NCBI GenBank assembly: GCA_023213315.1
Contig: JAKCPI010002913.1
Coordinates: 1-64,000 of the forward strand
Direction: 5' to 3'
DNA length: 64,000 nucleotides
Origin: Euborellia annulipes
Taxonomy: Eukaryota; Arthropoda; Insecta; Dermaptera; Anisolabididae
Shown: positions 1 to 10,229 of the stretch, piece by piece
How the letters are laid out: each line of letters opens with the position of its first letter
Position numbering within the stretch: the first letter of the stretch is position 1
Notes under the pieces: model-generated
The model's database searches: none
Seen by the model: the letters and a program-made list of their open reading frames with translations, nothing else
What the model was told of the DNA's origin: nothing
Translations under genes and position numbers: made by a program

Positions 1-16
1 TTTGGAATAGAAGGTA

Positions 17-60
17 GGGTCTAAACGGCCTCCGATAATGAAAAATACCTTAAATTAAAA
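17..60 (+). repeat. SINE-3 type 3' tail hairpin
   Basis: The block GGGTCTAAACGGCCTCCGAT...ACCTTAAATT followed by A-rich sequence matches tails seen inverted at 39994-40035, 58499-58540 and 17392-17440. GGTCT can pair with the later AAGACC-like strand around a conserved GGCC...GCC loop. The rest of the repeat lies outside the window or is too diverged to see. Confidence 0.5.
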
Positions 61-360
61 AAAATCTTTTTTTTTGCAAAATATTTTTGCAAGTTCCCCC
101 AGTTCCGTTGTCAACAAATATTTAGATCCGAAAGTAGGGACCGGTACATTAGGTAGAATTTAAGTTATAAAATTTTCGTCATTTCGGCTGTTAAGGCTAT
201 TTTGACTTTGAATAAATTTAATTAAATACAAATCTCAATGCCTTCCGGAAGGCGTTCAAAGTCTTTTTTTCGAGGGGCCACCTATCCCGAATTTCGGTAC
301 CGCTGGACGTGACTTAACTACATTGATCTTGGTTGCTTCATACTTGACTCGCCGGCTATA
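61..360. other. No recognisable feature
   Basis: AT-rich sequence with short homopolymers. I see no repeat family, splice signal or coding potential beyond the SINE-3-like tail before it and the HP copy after it. Confidence 0.4.
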
Positions 361-806
361 TAAACAAAGAAAAATATTTAAATTTTGTTACCATGGGGTC
401 CTATCTTTCTTAAGGAGTAGATGAGTAAAGTGACTTCAAACAATTTTGAGAGCAAAATGAGAATATACATTTTAAAGAGGATCTAAAAAATAATTGATTT
501 TTGAATTTTAATCCAAACCGTTAGAGCCAAATTCGAGAAAATCGAAAAAAGTGAAAAAGTACATCAGTTAAAGTACTAGTAAAAATTACAAGTTTATTTT
601 TGCACTTCCAGAAGTGTACCTTACTTAAATATAAAATTTAAACGACGTAGCTCATTTCCCTCATACTTTATTTTGATCTCACTTCAGGGATGACCATTTT
701 TTGGCCTTAGGGGATCTCAAAAGATCCTCAGAGATTTTTGACATTAATCCTATACTTTCTCTCTCTATATATATATTTTAACATATATCGAGGTAAGAGA
801 AAGTAA
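361..806 (-). mobile_element. HP element, 5'-truncated copy
   Basis: This diverged minus-strand copy contains the family landmarks in order: the TTACCATGG block, AAAATGAGAATATACATTTTA, the GTACTAGTA palindrome, TTTTTGACATTAATCC, CTTTCTCTCTCTATATATA and the terminal GGTAAGAGAAAGTAAAAA. The TCTGGTGTGAC hairpin is missing. Confidence 0.75.
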
Positions 807-1884
807 AAATTAATATTAGAAAGAGAAAAAATAGGCATTTGACATTTTAAACAAATAATTATCTACAATATTGTTCGGATAATGATAATTTTTACGCTTC
901 TAGGCTTCTTTATAACGGATAATTAAACAATAAACAACAAGATAATTGATACTGTACGGGTATAGATAAATTAAATAGTAGTAGAAATATTATCCCCTTA
1001 GGTTATCCTCTTTTTTATCGTGTGTGGGAGATGAGCTTAGAGGTAGGTAGGCGGTTGCGTTGCACCTGTGCCCCCTCCCCTCTTTGATTAAGATGATGAT
1101 GATGATGATGATCCCTCGGGAGCCACAAGCCACGCGCCAACTCCTTCTATAAAAAAACACGATTCTTAACCCTCCTGTTTTTTTTTTTTTATCCCTTTGA
1201 GCCAGCCACACGAGCAGGTAAAAAAGCGAACCCTTTTACGCACGCACGCGCTCACTCACTTTTTTTATTATATATCATATAATAATATAACCCCTTTTAT
1301 CGAATTGGGGTGTTAAAAAAAAAATAAATTTCCCAGAAAAAAGAATGAGTCCCTCCTGAATGGGGAGGCCTATTAACACCCTATTTTTCAATGGATAAAC
1401 ACATTTAATTGAATGACGTAATAATTATTTACGTAATCTGACAACTTTATTTTATTTATATACTACATGTGTGTGTATGTAGAGAGATGTTGTTTGTCCG
1501 TTGTTGTAATAGAGAAGGGTTAGAGCCCAAGACCCTTTTTTTCCCCTTTTGTCCCTTTTAAGGTTCAAAAACAAATTAACTTGGGCATTGCCCCTAAAGG
1601 GTTGTATTGTTACATGCACTGGCGTGGCGCCACTTTCTTTTTTTTTTTTGACACCCACACACAATGATTTTTCCCTTTCTATTAATTATCTTTGGTCTAT
1701 ACTCATCATCATCATCATCATCATCATCATCTTTTTGACAGAAGAAAAGAAAAAAAACTAAATGCCTGTATTTTAAGATATTATTTTTAAAAGGAAAATA
1801 TTTTGTTTCCCTAGACCACCCATGGTATTTGCTTAATTTGAGATTCCTGGGGACTCAGTTTTGATTCATTTTACTTTCCCTTTA
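807..1884. other. Non-repeat AT-rich DNA with two triplet microsatellites
   Basis: A (GAT)n run lies near 1090-1111 and a (CAT)n run near 1702-1731. A GC-richer patch at 1020-1250 holds CACCTGTG and CACGCGCC, and TATAAAA at 1148-1154. A core promoter is possible, but no initiator or exon is evident. Short ORFs here are low complexity. Confidence 0.35.
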
Positions 1885-2012
1885 TATATCGGCGGAAACT
1901 AAATAAATGTCCACACAAAAAAATCTGGTGTGACAAGCACAGAACACAACTTTCGATTACCGAAGATAAGAGAAAGTTGTGTGCTGTGCAATCAGTCACA
2001 CCAGATTTTTTA
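1885..2012 (+). mobile_element. HP element, right-end hairpin fragment
   Basis: The copy starts in the GGCGGAAACTAAATA block and runs through the right hairpin, with TCTGGTGTGAC and GTCACACCAGA as outer arms and CACAACTTTC/GAAAGTTGTG as inner arms. The rest of the element is missing. Confidence 0.8.
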
Positions 2013-2044
2013 GTTTCTCTTATATACTGTATACATATTAATCT

Positions 2045-2310
2045 TCTATTTGAATTTCCTAAAGGAATCCCCGAATATTTACCCGAGGTGCTTTCGTGCA
2101 CGAAGATACACACCTCAAACCCAACCGGTCTCTGGACGTAGCCATCTACTGGCAGCCCGTGAAGTTGCATCATTTTTTATCTCTGATAGCAGGAGAAGGA
2201 GTAATTTTGCACCTAATGAGCTAACCCTACATGTAGTTTCTCCCGGTTCCTTTTATATAACTTCTATCCTAGCGAGGATGTCTTTGTTTGAGGAGGGCCA
2301 TTCATAGCAC
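2045..2310 (+). repeat. E repeat, head copy
   Basis: About 260 bp resembles 58555-58800, sharing blocks such as GAGGTGCTTTCGTG, ACACACCTCAAA, CAACCGG, GTAGCCATCTAC and GAGGATGTC..GTTTGAGGAGGG. Divergence is moderate. It is dispersed and non-coding as far as I can see. Type unknown. Confidence 0.6.
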
Positions 2311-2456
2311 CGTAGTTATTGTTTGAAATTCCTACAGAATCCTTATTTCAGAAATTTAGGAATCCTTTTTCACAAATTTCTACAAATTTTTTCGAAATTC
2401 TCGGAATTTTTAGGTTCCACCCGGTACCTTTTATAATGCTCTTTTATGCTAGACGG

Positions 2457-2851
2457 GATGTGATGTGAAGGAAAGCAGCCAGGAAGGGAAGCCTCTATTG
2501 ATTAAACAAACTCCTTTAAACAAGACGTTTCGGTCAAATTTATTCATATTATAATCACACATAGGCAATTTTTGAAGCTATTAGATAACTGAAGCAGGGA
2601 GGGTTTAATGCAATTTTGTAGGGGGGGGGGATTCAATTTACAGGAGGGCCTCTCTGAGAGATGAAAATTTTTTAAATAATACCTTTAAATATTAGAACTG
2701 TTTTCTCGCAGAGGGATCACCCCCTCCCCCTTTAGTCTGTCCCCGAACTGAAGATGGCTGAATAAATTTTGCCAAACCGTCTTATTTAGAGGAGTTTGTT
2801 TAATCAATGGAGGCTTCCTTCCTGGCTGCCATCCTCCAAGTCACATCTCGT
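2457..2851. repeat. R-core palindrome
   Basis: Arms of about 95 bp (2457-2553 and 2755-2851) are inverted copies around a roughly 200-bp centre. The arms include GCCAGGAAGG / CCTTCCTGGC and TGATTAAACAAACTCCT / AGGAGTTTGTTTAATCA. Each arm ends inward in the shared motif: the right arm reads CTGAAGATGGC...GCCAAACCGTC and the left arm, reversed, reads GACCGAAACGTC. It probably arose by inverted duplication of a retroposed segment. Confidence 0.7.
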
Positions 2852-3110
2852 CAATTAGTCACAGCCACATTCATCATCAGAGATAATTACAAAAAAATAA
2901 CCTCCGATTTCCGTCTTCAGCTCACTCTTCACCGATACCGATTTAGTATGTTGTTCACCATGCCTAAAGACGACTTTGCCAAGTTTCAACTCTTCGACCA
3001 ATTTCCCCTGACGAATTCCTTTTGGGGAACTACCCATCTGACCACCCATGAATTAAGAAAAGCAGAAACAGTCAATGGAAAAATACAATAATGAGTTGGT
3101 AATTTGGGTT
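2852..3110 (+). other. Non-repeat block with an uncharacterised small ORF
   Basis: A plus-strand ORF of 94 codons (2807-3091) starts inside the palindrome arm and runs through moderately GC-rich sequence. I recognise no domain, signal or splice support. Because its start lies in a repeat, I treat it as probably non-coding. Confidence 0.2.
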
Positions 3111-3363
3111 ACTAAACAAAACAATTAAGAAGCAGCTTCAAACCTCCTGTCATGTACCGGTATTTCTTTTAACACTTGGATTTTTCTTGAACGGATTAAT
3201 ACAAAAAGGTTTCGATGGATATCTTCTCCATGAACACCTTTTCTTTTTCATAACATTTAACTTTTTATGGGTCATTTCCTTATTTGTATCCTCATTCAAT
3301 CCTTTGGTAAATAACATTTTTTTAAAAAAGTTCTTTTGTTCCTTTTCTCTGAATACTTTTTTA

Positions 3364-4036
3364 CTTTCTCTTACCTCTACATATATGTTAAAACATATAT
3401 ATAGAGAGAGAAAGTATTGGATTCATGTCAAAAATTCGATGTCGAGATTTTGATGGATCTTCATCGTTTTGAGGTCCCCTGAATCCAAAAAAGTGGTTTT
3501 CGCGACATGGTCTGTCTGTCTGTGTGTGTGTGTGTCAGTGTGTTCAATTTTAAGCATGAAGGAATTGAGCTACGAGGTTAAAATGTTATATTTAAGTTAA
3601 ACACCCCCGGGACCGTGAAAATAAGCTTTTGATCAAAATCGACCATAAAGTACTAGTACTTTATTGATGTAGTTTTTCAGTTTTTTTCGATTTTCTCAAA
3701 ATTCGCTCCAACGGTTTTTTTTTAAATTCATAAATCAATTATTTTTTAGATGCTCTTTAAAATGTATATTCTCATTTTGCCATTGAAATCTTCTGAAGAC
3801 CACTTTACTCTTGTATTTCATAGAAAAGATAGGAGAAATGGTTGCCATGGTAACAAAATATAAATATTTTCCCATACTTATAAATTTTACATCTTGAAAT
3901 TCGAATGTACCGTACTGTCGGGAACTAAATATATGTCGACACAAAAAATCTGGTGTGACAAGCACAGAACCCAACTTCCGATTATCGATGGTAAGAGAAA
4001 GTTGTGTGCTATGCGACCAGTCACACCAAATTTTTT
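3364..4036 (+). mobile_element. HP element, full-length copy
   Basis: It opens with the left hairpin (ACTTTCTCTTACC...AGAGAGAGAAAGT, 3364-3415). Then follow the ATTCGATGTCGAGATTTTGATGG block, a GT/CT microsatellite, a TACTAGTA palindrome, the AAAATGTATATTCTCATTTT block and ATATGTCGACAC. It ends in the right hairpin at 3946-4033. No coding sequence is visible, so it is non-autonomous. No clear TSD was found. Confidence 0.85.
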
Positions 4037-4264
4037 ACATTTTAATTTATTTTTACTTCAAGAATAATTATCAACTTACATACCTCAACATAAAAATGGC
4101 AGCCATACAACGAACTTTCTATTTTCTACAAAAACCGGCTACTTAGATTACATATTTTAATTTTTTAATTAATTTCATAATTTAGAAAATGGGAAGAATT
4201 AACTTGAATGTTTTTTTTTTAAATTAAAAAAAAAAAATTATCGAAAATTTTGTTACAACAAAAG

Positions 4265-4640
4265 GTCGAGTCGAGATTTTGATGGATATACACGTTTTGA
4301 GGTCCACTGAGACCAAAAAATTGGTTTTCGTAAAATGGTTGCGTCTGTCTGTGAACAAAATATCTCAAGAACGAAAAGAGCTAGTATGTTGAAATTTTAT
4401 ATTTAAGTTAGGCACCCCCCTGGGACCTAACATGAAGCTTGTTAACATATTCGGCCAAAAAGTACTGGTACTTTACTGATTCACTTTTTCAGTTTTTTAT
4501 CGATTTCCTTAAAATACGCCCCAACGATTTTGATTAAAATTCATAAATCAATTAATTTTAAAGATGCTCTTTAAAATGTTTATTCTCATTTTGACCCTTG
4601 AAATCATTTCAAGCGCTCTTTACTCTTGTACTGTACCATC
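4265..4640 (+). mobile_element. HP element, internal fragment
   Basis: Contains the GTCGAGATTTTGATGGATA block, the CAAAATATCTCAAGAACG variant, AAAAGTACTGGTACTTTACTG and the AAAATGTTTATTCTCATTTTG block. Both terminal hairpins are missing. Confidence 0.75.
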
Positions 4641-4646
4641 TATTGC

Positions 4647-4827
4647 AATAGCCGGTCTTTAGACTCGAAACTAAAGCCCGGTAGTTAGGCAACCCAAATG
4701 GCACTAAACCTTTTCTTAAAAAGCGTCGCTCGACGTCGTTCTGCTTTGAAAATGTTACTTCTCAAATAGACAAGCTGGCATTTGGGCTGCCTACCTATCG
4801 GGCTTCAGTCTCAATACCATTACAATA
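4647..4827. mobile_element. Palindromic MITE of about 180 bp
   Basis: The ends are long imperfect inverted repeats. The left arm has GACTCGAAACTAAAGCCCGG..AGTTAGGCAACCCAAATG. The right arm, read in reverse complement, has GAGACTGAAGCCCGATAGG..AGGCAGCCCAAATG. It may have inserted next to the truncated HP fragment. Superfamily not determined. Confidence 0.55.
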
Positions 4828-5119
4828 GGGATCGTGCACGAAATATAGAGGCAGCACTATTTCCGAAGTAAGCGCTCTCTAGTGTTCTTTTGCCAAAGAT
4901 AGTGGATCAAAACATTTATGTGAAAACAACATAAAATATTTTAAAAAAAAGTAGGAAAGAATTTACTGTAGTAAATTCAAAGCGTCCCGCTCTCACTGTG
5001 GATTTTCTTGACATTAAACTTTTTAATAGCAAATGAACATGAAAGATAATAAGTTAAAAAAATAAAATAAATTTTTATTTTAGAATTAAAAGAGGTTAAG
5101 TTATTTCTCCATATTTAAG

Positions 5120-5255
5120 AAAAACAAGTGCCTACTTGAGGATTTGCTTGCATTCATAGAATATACAAATGCAAAGAATACATAAATATTTCTCTATACA
5201 ATTCCTATGAGAGAAATCGTAACTTTAAGAATTAATAACTCAAAAATTTCAGAAC
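5120..5255 (+). repeat. E repeat, tail fragment
   Basis: GTGCCTACTTGAGGATTTG through AGAGAAATCGTAACTTTAAG and AATTAATAACTCAAAAA matches 47095-47215. The join to the E head can be seen near 58957-58985. Confidence 0.6.
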
Positions 5256-5656
5256 ATAAGACGGATGTTCAGATTTTTCGTTGTTTATAAAATGAGAACT
5301 ACAAATTCTCGTATTTTTATTTGGTACCCAGTATTTTGGGTTTTCTCTGAAATTGAAAAATAGTTTTAAGGTTATGTTTTTATTATGAAATAAATGTCAT
5401 AAATATTAAGAACTTAGTTATGAAAATGAGTTTTGTACGAAGCGTTGAGTTTAATCTAAAAATCCATTTTAATTTCTAATTAATATTGGACTTGAACATA
5501 ATTTTTTAATGCTTTTATTCACTGTTTACGTTTTGCTATTTTCCATACGGCTGCAAACATGCGAGAGAATTAATAAAATTTCACTTTCACATCCATTCCA
5601 CGTTTCTGACATGATGTATTATTACAGCCACGGATACAACAATTTTTTCTTGAAGT

Positions 5657-5919
5657 CAAGGGCGGATACAGGGGGGGTAAAGGGGGCAATTACCCCCCCC
5701 CGAGATTCGAAAAAAATACCTTTTTTCGCAAAAAAATTTATTTTTAATGTAAAATTTTTAAAATTAATACTTAAAAATTTGATGTGTATTTATATTCTGG
5801 CAAACAAGTACAGAATGCGCTTTTAAATTACCGAAATTAAAAAAAAATAGTGTGCTGTGCGACGAGTCACACCAGATTACCCCCCCCCCCCCCAAGAAAC
5901 ACCTCTGGATCCGCCCTTG
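5657..5919 (+). mobile_element. hAT-2 non-autonomous element with 8-bp TSD
   Basis: Ends are CAAGGGCGGATAC and ATCCGCCCTTG. Both sides carry the direct repeat CTTGAAGT (5649-5656 and 5920-5927), as expected of hAT transposition. The interior has G- and C-runs and a segment resembling the HP right hairpin (GTGTGCTGTGCGAC.AGTCACACCAGATT). No transposase. Confidence 0.85.
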
Positions 5920-6059
5920 CTTGAAGTCGACAATAATTCAATTAATCTCAATTTATTTTATTAAAAATTATTCAAAAATTTTTTAAATTCTCGTTCATCT
6001 CCTGTATTAATAAACAGCAATAAGCATTTGGATAATCCTCTAACAAATGGGAGAGATAT

Positions 6060-6470
6060 TTAATACAAGCGCTGATGTGTGAGTATTTTTCCAAAAATCA
6101 AGCAAGTTTCTTGGCCATCTGGGAATGCTCGAGTGTGAAGAAGAGAAAAGAGAAGAAGTCCTTCCTCCCTGATGTCCGTTTATTTAGGGTTGGTGTTTGC
6201 CAGTCGATCAATCAACATGGATGCACACTCTCCCTTATTTTTTTTCCTCCTCTTCTCCTTATTGATTGGTCATCGAAGAGAGGAGACGCCATTGCATCCA
6301 TCTCCCACTCGATGGAATGGAGCAGCAGCAGCGTTCCCTTTGTCGGTCCATTCATTAAGAAGGAAGGTGTGAGAGTTTTAATTAACAAACCCGTCGGTCA
6401 TTCACCTCCATCTTCTTCTTTTCATTTATCATTTTTTTTTCTTTTTCTTCTTCCACTTTAAACTTATAAT
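6060..6470. other. Repeat-free block, possible regulatory DNA
   Basis: GC-richer sequence with an inverted CCAAT box in TTGATTGGTCATCG, GATCAATCAAC and GGCCATCTGGG, and no match to window repeats. A 128-codon ORF spans it, but its product is low complexity and hydrophobic from T-runs, so I do not call it a gene. Confidence 0.25.
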
Positions 6471-6828
6471 ATTATTAACAAAAGGAATTTCGCACAACAA
6501 AGAGAAGGAAATGGTGTAAATCGGAGTGGGAATATTTTCTTTCTTTGAACAAGGGATTTTGTTTTTTTTTTTTTTTAATAAAATTTGCCAATTCCTAATT
6601 TAAACTCAGAAACCAGATGACCATTAATAATTAAAAAGAATAAAGAAACAGATCTAATATTAGAAGTTTTTTTTTTTTTTTTTTGAGGTTCTGGTTTTTG
6701 TTTCCCAAACCATTTTATTAATAATGCTTGTAGAATTTTACGAGAAATTTCTATAACGTTCTATCAAGTCTTCCATGAGACATGGAAATAATAAAAAATA
6801 ATTAAAATCTCTTTCATTCGATAAATAT

Positions 6829-6920
6829 AAAAATCTGGTGTGACTGACGCACAGCACACAACTTTCTCTTACGGAAGGGTGCAACGTGCTGGTCTCTTTG
6901 TGTCGAGATATATTTAATTT
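6829..6920 (-). mobile_element. HP right-hairpin fragment
   Basis: TCTGGTGTGACTGACGCACAGCACACAACTTTCTCTTAC is followed by a degraded second arm and by TGTCGAGATATATTTA. It is a minus-orientation end fragment. Confidence 0.6.
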
Positions 6921-6997
6921 TCCATAGCACCTTAGTTCCAAACCTGCATTTTAAATATTGTCTGCTTGAAATAAACTATGATTATTTTGATGATGAA

Positions 6998-7091
6998 GAT
7001 ACCCAGATAGCACAGTACGTCTTATGTACGTACATAAGACGAATTGTGGTCTTATGTACGTACATAAGACGTACTGTGCTATCTGGGTAGG
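6998..7091. mobile_element. Perfect 41-bp palindrome MITE flanked by TA
   Basis: The left arm 7000-7040 and right arm 7049-7089 are perfect reverse complements around an 8-nt loop. Each arm contains its own palindrome, GTCTTATGTACGTACATAAG plus a final C. Both outer edges read TA next to CCCAGATAGC/GCTATCTGGG, so this could be a tiny Tc1/mariner-type element. Confidence 0.7.
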
Positions 7092-7139
7092 GGCAGCCTG
7101 GTGGATATTATTGAGAAGGATGAATAAATAAAATCCGGA

Positions 7140-7250
7140 GCTGATGATCAGGCAATTTTATTTGGGTTAATTCCGTCCGCTATAAGTCGACGTTTCGGGG
7201 CCAAAACGGCTCCTTCTTCAGGACCATGCCGTGTCAACAAGACAATTTTG
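7140..7250 (-). repeat. R-core motif, solo copy
   Basis: On the minus strand: CCTGAAGAAGGAGCC, then GGCCCCGAAACGTCGAC, then within about 30 nt CAAATAAAATTG. The order (core, then AATAAA-like A-rich tail) matches the other R-core sites. No inverted partner is visible. Confidence 0.55.
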
Positions 7251-7648
7251 TCATAAAAGCTGTGATTAATCTCGCTTGAGGACATGTGGCAAAGGCAATG
7301 GTGCCAAACGAAGAATGATGATTTCAAATCATCACAGACTTTTTGTGTCGACACATATTTAGTTTCCGACTGTAAGGTGTACATCTAGTTCAGTATTAAA
7401 AACAAAAAGTTCATAATTGACAAACCTGGTCTGTAGGACATCGATTTCGATTTTTTTTTTTTTTGAGAATCCTGCCAAATAGTTGATATTTTGTTTTAAA
7501 CTTCCAAAACTGAATTTTGTCTACCTAATCATATAGGCCTAATCAGAAGTTCCCACCCACTGGTACTTCAGCAATTCTCCCTCTCTTCCAGCCACGCTTC
7601 TTATTGTTCTCGAAAGTTTCCTCGTTCCATTGTAAATTATAGATAATT

Positions 7649-7907
7649 GGACCCTGTTACGCATTAGTGTGTCAAGCGCCATCTACCGAGTTTTGAGAAA
7701 ATTAACATTAAAGTTTTTTGTTTAAATTGGATTATATATAATTTTTTTTGTCAATTGTGCAAGTAACATTAAATATAAATTTTTTTAGGACATATTTCAT
7801 AAATAATACTATTAATTATAGCATTTGAAACAATATTCCGTGCTTAACTCAATTTTTAATTTTTTTTTTTTTTTTGGCGTTTGACACACTAATGCGTAAC
7901 AGGGTCC
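7649..7907. mobile_element. MITE with GGACCCTGTTA ends
   Basis: Terminal inverted repeats of about 30 bp start GGACCCTGTTACGCATTAG and include GTGTGTCAA. AATT flanks both sides, consistent with a 4-bp target duplication. A second copy in the opposite internal orientation is at 29828-30063. Confidence 0.75.
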
Positions 7908-7969
7908 AATTATGAGTTCTCTTTTATTTTTTACAATTACCTAACAATTTTAATGATCACTTAACCCCT

Positions 7970-8006
7970 TGAGGAAGGACCCGAGGGGTCTTCGAAACGT
8001 TGGAAG
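7970..8006 (+). repeat. R-core motif, solo copy
   Basis: TTGAGGAAGGACCC..GGGTCTTCGAAACGTTGG keeps the core order, with GACCC pairing with GGGTC as the intervening stem. A diverged copy with one core base changed (TTGA for CTGA). Confidence 0.45.
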
Positions 8007-8394
8007 CTATCACTTCTTGCATTGTCTAAAGACCCCACTCACGCTTGCATTTTCTTTGATAATAAATGGACCAAATCATCTTCAAAATAAATATTAATTT
8101 TTAAAAGAGTCTAGAACACTTGCTAGTTTTTTTTTTTTAACATGAAGACAGAGAGTGTTGAGTGGGGTGTAGAAGAGGAGTTTCTAAGAAAAAATGGGAG
8201 ATGTTGATTTTGGAAAATGCAACCATCCTCCCTCAGGGATCAGATGCTTCAACAGCCATCCAGCATCCCGGAAGTCCTCTCTCTCTTCTCTGGCCCTTCT
8301 TTCTCTTAAAATATTCAAAATACTTCAAGTTAATCATTACAAAAAATATAGCAAATTTAAAATGGTTGTAGAATTCAATGATAAATAGAAAATA

Positions 8395-8590
8395 CTAGTA
8401 CTTTACTGAAGTACTTTTTCAGTTTTTTTCGATTTCCTCAAAATTGGCTCTAACGATTTGGATTAAAGTTCAAAAATCACTTATTTTTTAGATCCTCTTT
8501 AAAATGTATATTCTCATTTTGCCCTAAAAATTGTTTGAAGCCTACATTACTGATGTAGTATTTCAGATTCCTTAAATAAGAATGCCTCAA
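8395..8590 (+). mobile_element. HP element, internal fragment
   Basis: Contains TACTAGTACTTTACTG, the TTTTTCGATTTCCTCAAAATT block and AAAATGTATATTCTCATTTTG, ending near CATTACTGATG. Both hairpins are absent. A truncated hAT-2 copy follows directly. Confidence 0.7.
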
Positions 8591-8650
8591 GGGCGGATAC
8601 AAGGGGGAGGGGGGTAAAAGGGTAATTACCCCCCCCCCTCTAGGGGATTT
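8591..8650 (+). mobile_element. hAT-2, left-end fragment
   Basis: CAAGGGCGGATACAAGGGGG with the G-run, GGTAATTACCCC and C-run typical of the family. The right end is missing. Confidence 0.6.
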
Positions 8651-8830
8651 GCATGTTAATTTCGATTCACAAGGAGGGGTCCCCTTTGGAACTTTTACAC
8701 ATTTAAAAAAATGTTTTCCAATTCTTATGAAATTTTGTATTTATTTAGGAATCTCTATTTTGTATAAAATATCCAAATAGGAGATTAAAATTTTGAAATA
8801 TCACCAGAGTTTATTTCAAGCAGTCAACTA

Positions 8831-8966
8831 GCCCTCGGGCTTGGCGTAGTTGGTAGCGCGTCTGCCTTGTATACCAAGGGTCGAGGGTTTTTTTCTCCCT
8901 TCTCTCCCCGTTTTTGGGGGGCCCCCCCCCCCCCCTTATAAAATAAAATATATTTAAAAAAAAAAA

Positions 8967-9018
<52 letters not shown>

Positions 9019-9166
9019 TCGAGGGTTCGGATCCCAGGCAGTCCGATGATTTTGTTTGGATACCAAATAGCTTAAATAAGAATGCCTGGACTCCCAATAC
9101 GACTATATAAAATTTATTTCATATATAAGGTAAGAGAAAGTAAAAAAGTGTGAGTGTTAAAAAAAA
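8831..9166 (+). mobile_element. SINE-1, tRNA-like, with 12-bp TSD
   Basis: The tRNA-like head GCCCTCGGGCTTGGCGTAG has an A-box-like TAGTTGGTAGCGCG and a B box GGTTCGGATCC. A TSD, AGCAGTCAACTA, flanks the whole unit (8819-8830 and 9167-9178), which is direct evidence of retroposition. The body is interrupted by a 126-bp poly(A)-tailed insert. The tail reads GGTAAGAGAAAGTAAAAA (an HP end) before GTGTGAGTGTT and poly(A). Confidence 0.9.
8890..9015 (+). mobile_element. Poly(A)-tailed insert inside SINE-1
   Basis: The insert is flanked by the direct repeat GGGTCGAGGGTT (8878-8889 and 9016-9027), which interrupts the SINE B-box region. It has a pyrimidine-rich start, a G/C run and then an A-run of about 60. 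A retroposed fragment is the simplest reading. Assembly error is the alternative, because the insert is almost all homopolymer. Confidence 0.5.
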
Positions 9167-9184
9167 AGCAGTCAACTAAAGTGC

Positions 9185-9440
9185 TATGGGAAACTAAATA
9201 TATCTCGACACAAAAAATTCTGGTGCAACCAATCACACCAGATTTTTTAAGTCATTTCGGCATCTTAGGCTATATAAAGTAGTCTTTAAAAATACTCAAG
9301 AAGAAAAGGTTCCAAAATATAAATATTTTCCTCTGTTTGTTTATAAATATGACCTCTTGGTTTCTAATTTACTATCCGAAACTAAATATAACGCACACAA
9401 AAAATCTGGTGTGACAGCTCCTCACACAACTTTCGATTAC
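9185..9440 (+). mobile_element. HP right-end fragments
   Basis: Two pieces: 9190-9250 (AACTAAATATATCTCGACAC to CACACCAGATTTTTT with the hairpin centre deleted) and 9370-9440 (GAAACTAAATATA, TCTGGTGTGACAG, CACACAACTTTCGATTACC). Both are broken. Confidence 0.55.
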
Positions 9441-9499
9441 CGTCCGGTTAGTTTTTATATTGATGGATAAATATTTTTTTGCAAAAAAAGAAAAAAAAA

Positions 9500-9880
9500 A
9501 GGGAATTGCAAGATGTCGAGTGGTTGTTGATGGCTGCTGTTGATTTAGGCAGGCTGGCAGGCAGGAGGTCAACATTTTCAGACTCGCCAGTAGCCTCCCC
9601 TCTCCCTCTTGATAATGAGTAATGGCGACGGCGACGACGACGAAGGACGAGGACGACGGCCACTGCCAACCAACCATCTCTCTGGACCTTCCGCAACGGC
9701 GCGCAAAAAGTACAAAAGGGAAACGAACGAATGAACCAAAAGCAAAAGCAGCAACCCTCTTTCTCTCTCTCTTCACCCCCCCCTCTCCACCCCTCTCCAC
9801 CCTCTCTCTCTACCGAATGTCCATTGTATCCTTCTCTTATATTTTTCCCCTTTTTTTGGAAAAAAAAGAACCTATTCAAT
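9500..9880. other. Repeat-free GC-rich block with an 88-codon ORF
   Basis: It contains GCGACGGCGACGACGACG and long CT tracts. A plus-strand ORF (9622-9888) begins in fair start context (G at -3, G at +4) and encodes a polar N-terminus, MATATTTKDEDDG, then CT-tract residues. I recognise no domain and see no splice link, so the coding call is weak. The block may be regulatory. Confidence 0.2.
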
Positions 9881-10229
9881 ATGCGTAGCAAATTTATTTT
9901 TATATCAGATTATATATCTACATACTGTATACTAGTGTAGATAAATCATGACTAGAAAACGTTCGTTATGCTCTGTTTATGATATAAATCAAAAAATATG
10001 TTAAAAAAAAAGAATTTTTGTCCCTTTTTTTGGTTATGCTTTAATTTCACTGACCATAATTAGGCCTGTCCAATATGTAGCCATTGTTATTAATACAATG
10101 ACTTTTCTTTTACACTTACCCAAAGCGTTATGTATAGGAAAGTCGTTTAGCCGAGATTTCTATTTGAAGTCGTGTACTAAAAGGAAAGGAAAGAAAATGA
10201 AGCTTTTCGGACCAATTGGAGGGAAGGGG

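Noticed and set aside
6075..6461. 128-codon ORF, among the longest in the window
   Set aside because: Product is low complexity from T/C tracts, with no domain and an overlapping ORF in another frame.
6998..7091. CRISPR-like repeat or bacterial-type terminator
   Set aside because: A single hairpin with TA flanks in a eukaryotic, transposon-rich context; no repeat-spacer array anywhere in the window.
8824..9066. 80-codon minus-strand ORF with a long F-run
   Set aside because: It is the antisense of SINE-1 and its A-run.
9622..9888. ORF starting MATATTTKDEDDG as a possible gene start
   Set aside because: The second half comes from a CT microsatellite and a T-run. No splice donor, domain or conserved partner is visible. 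Kept only as a low-confidence note.
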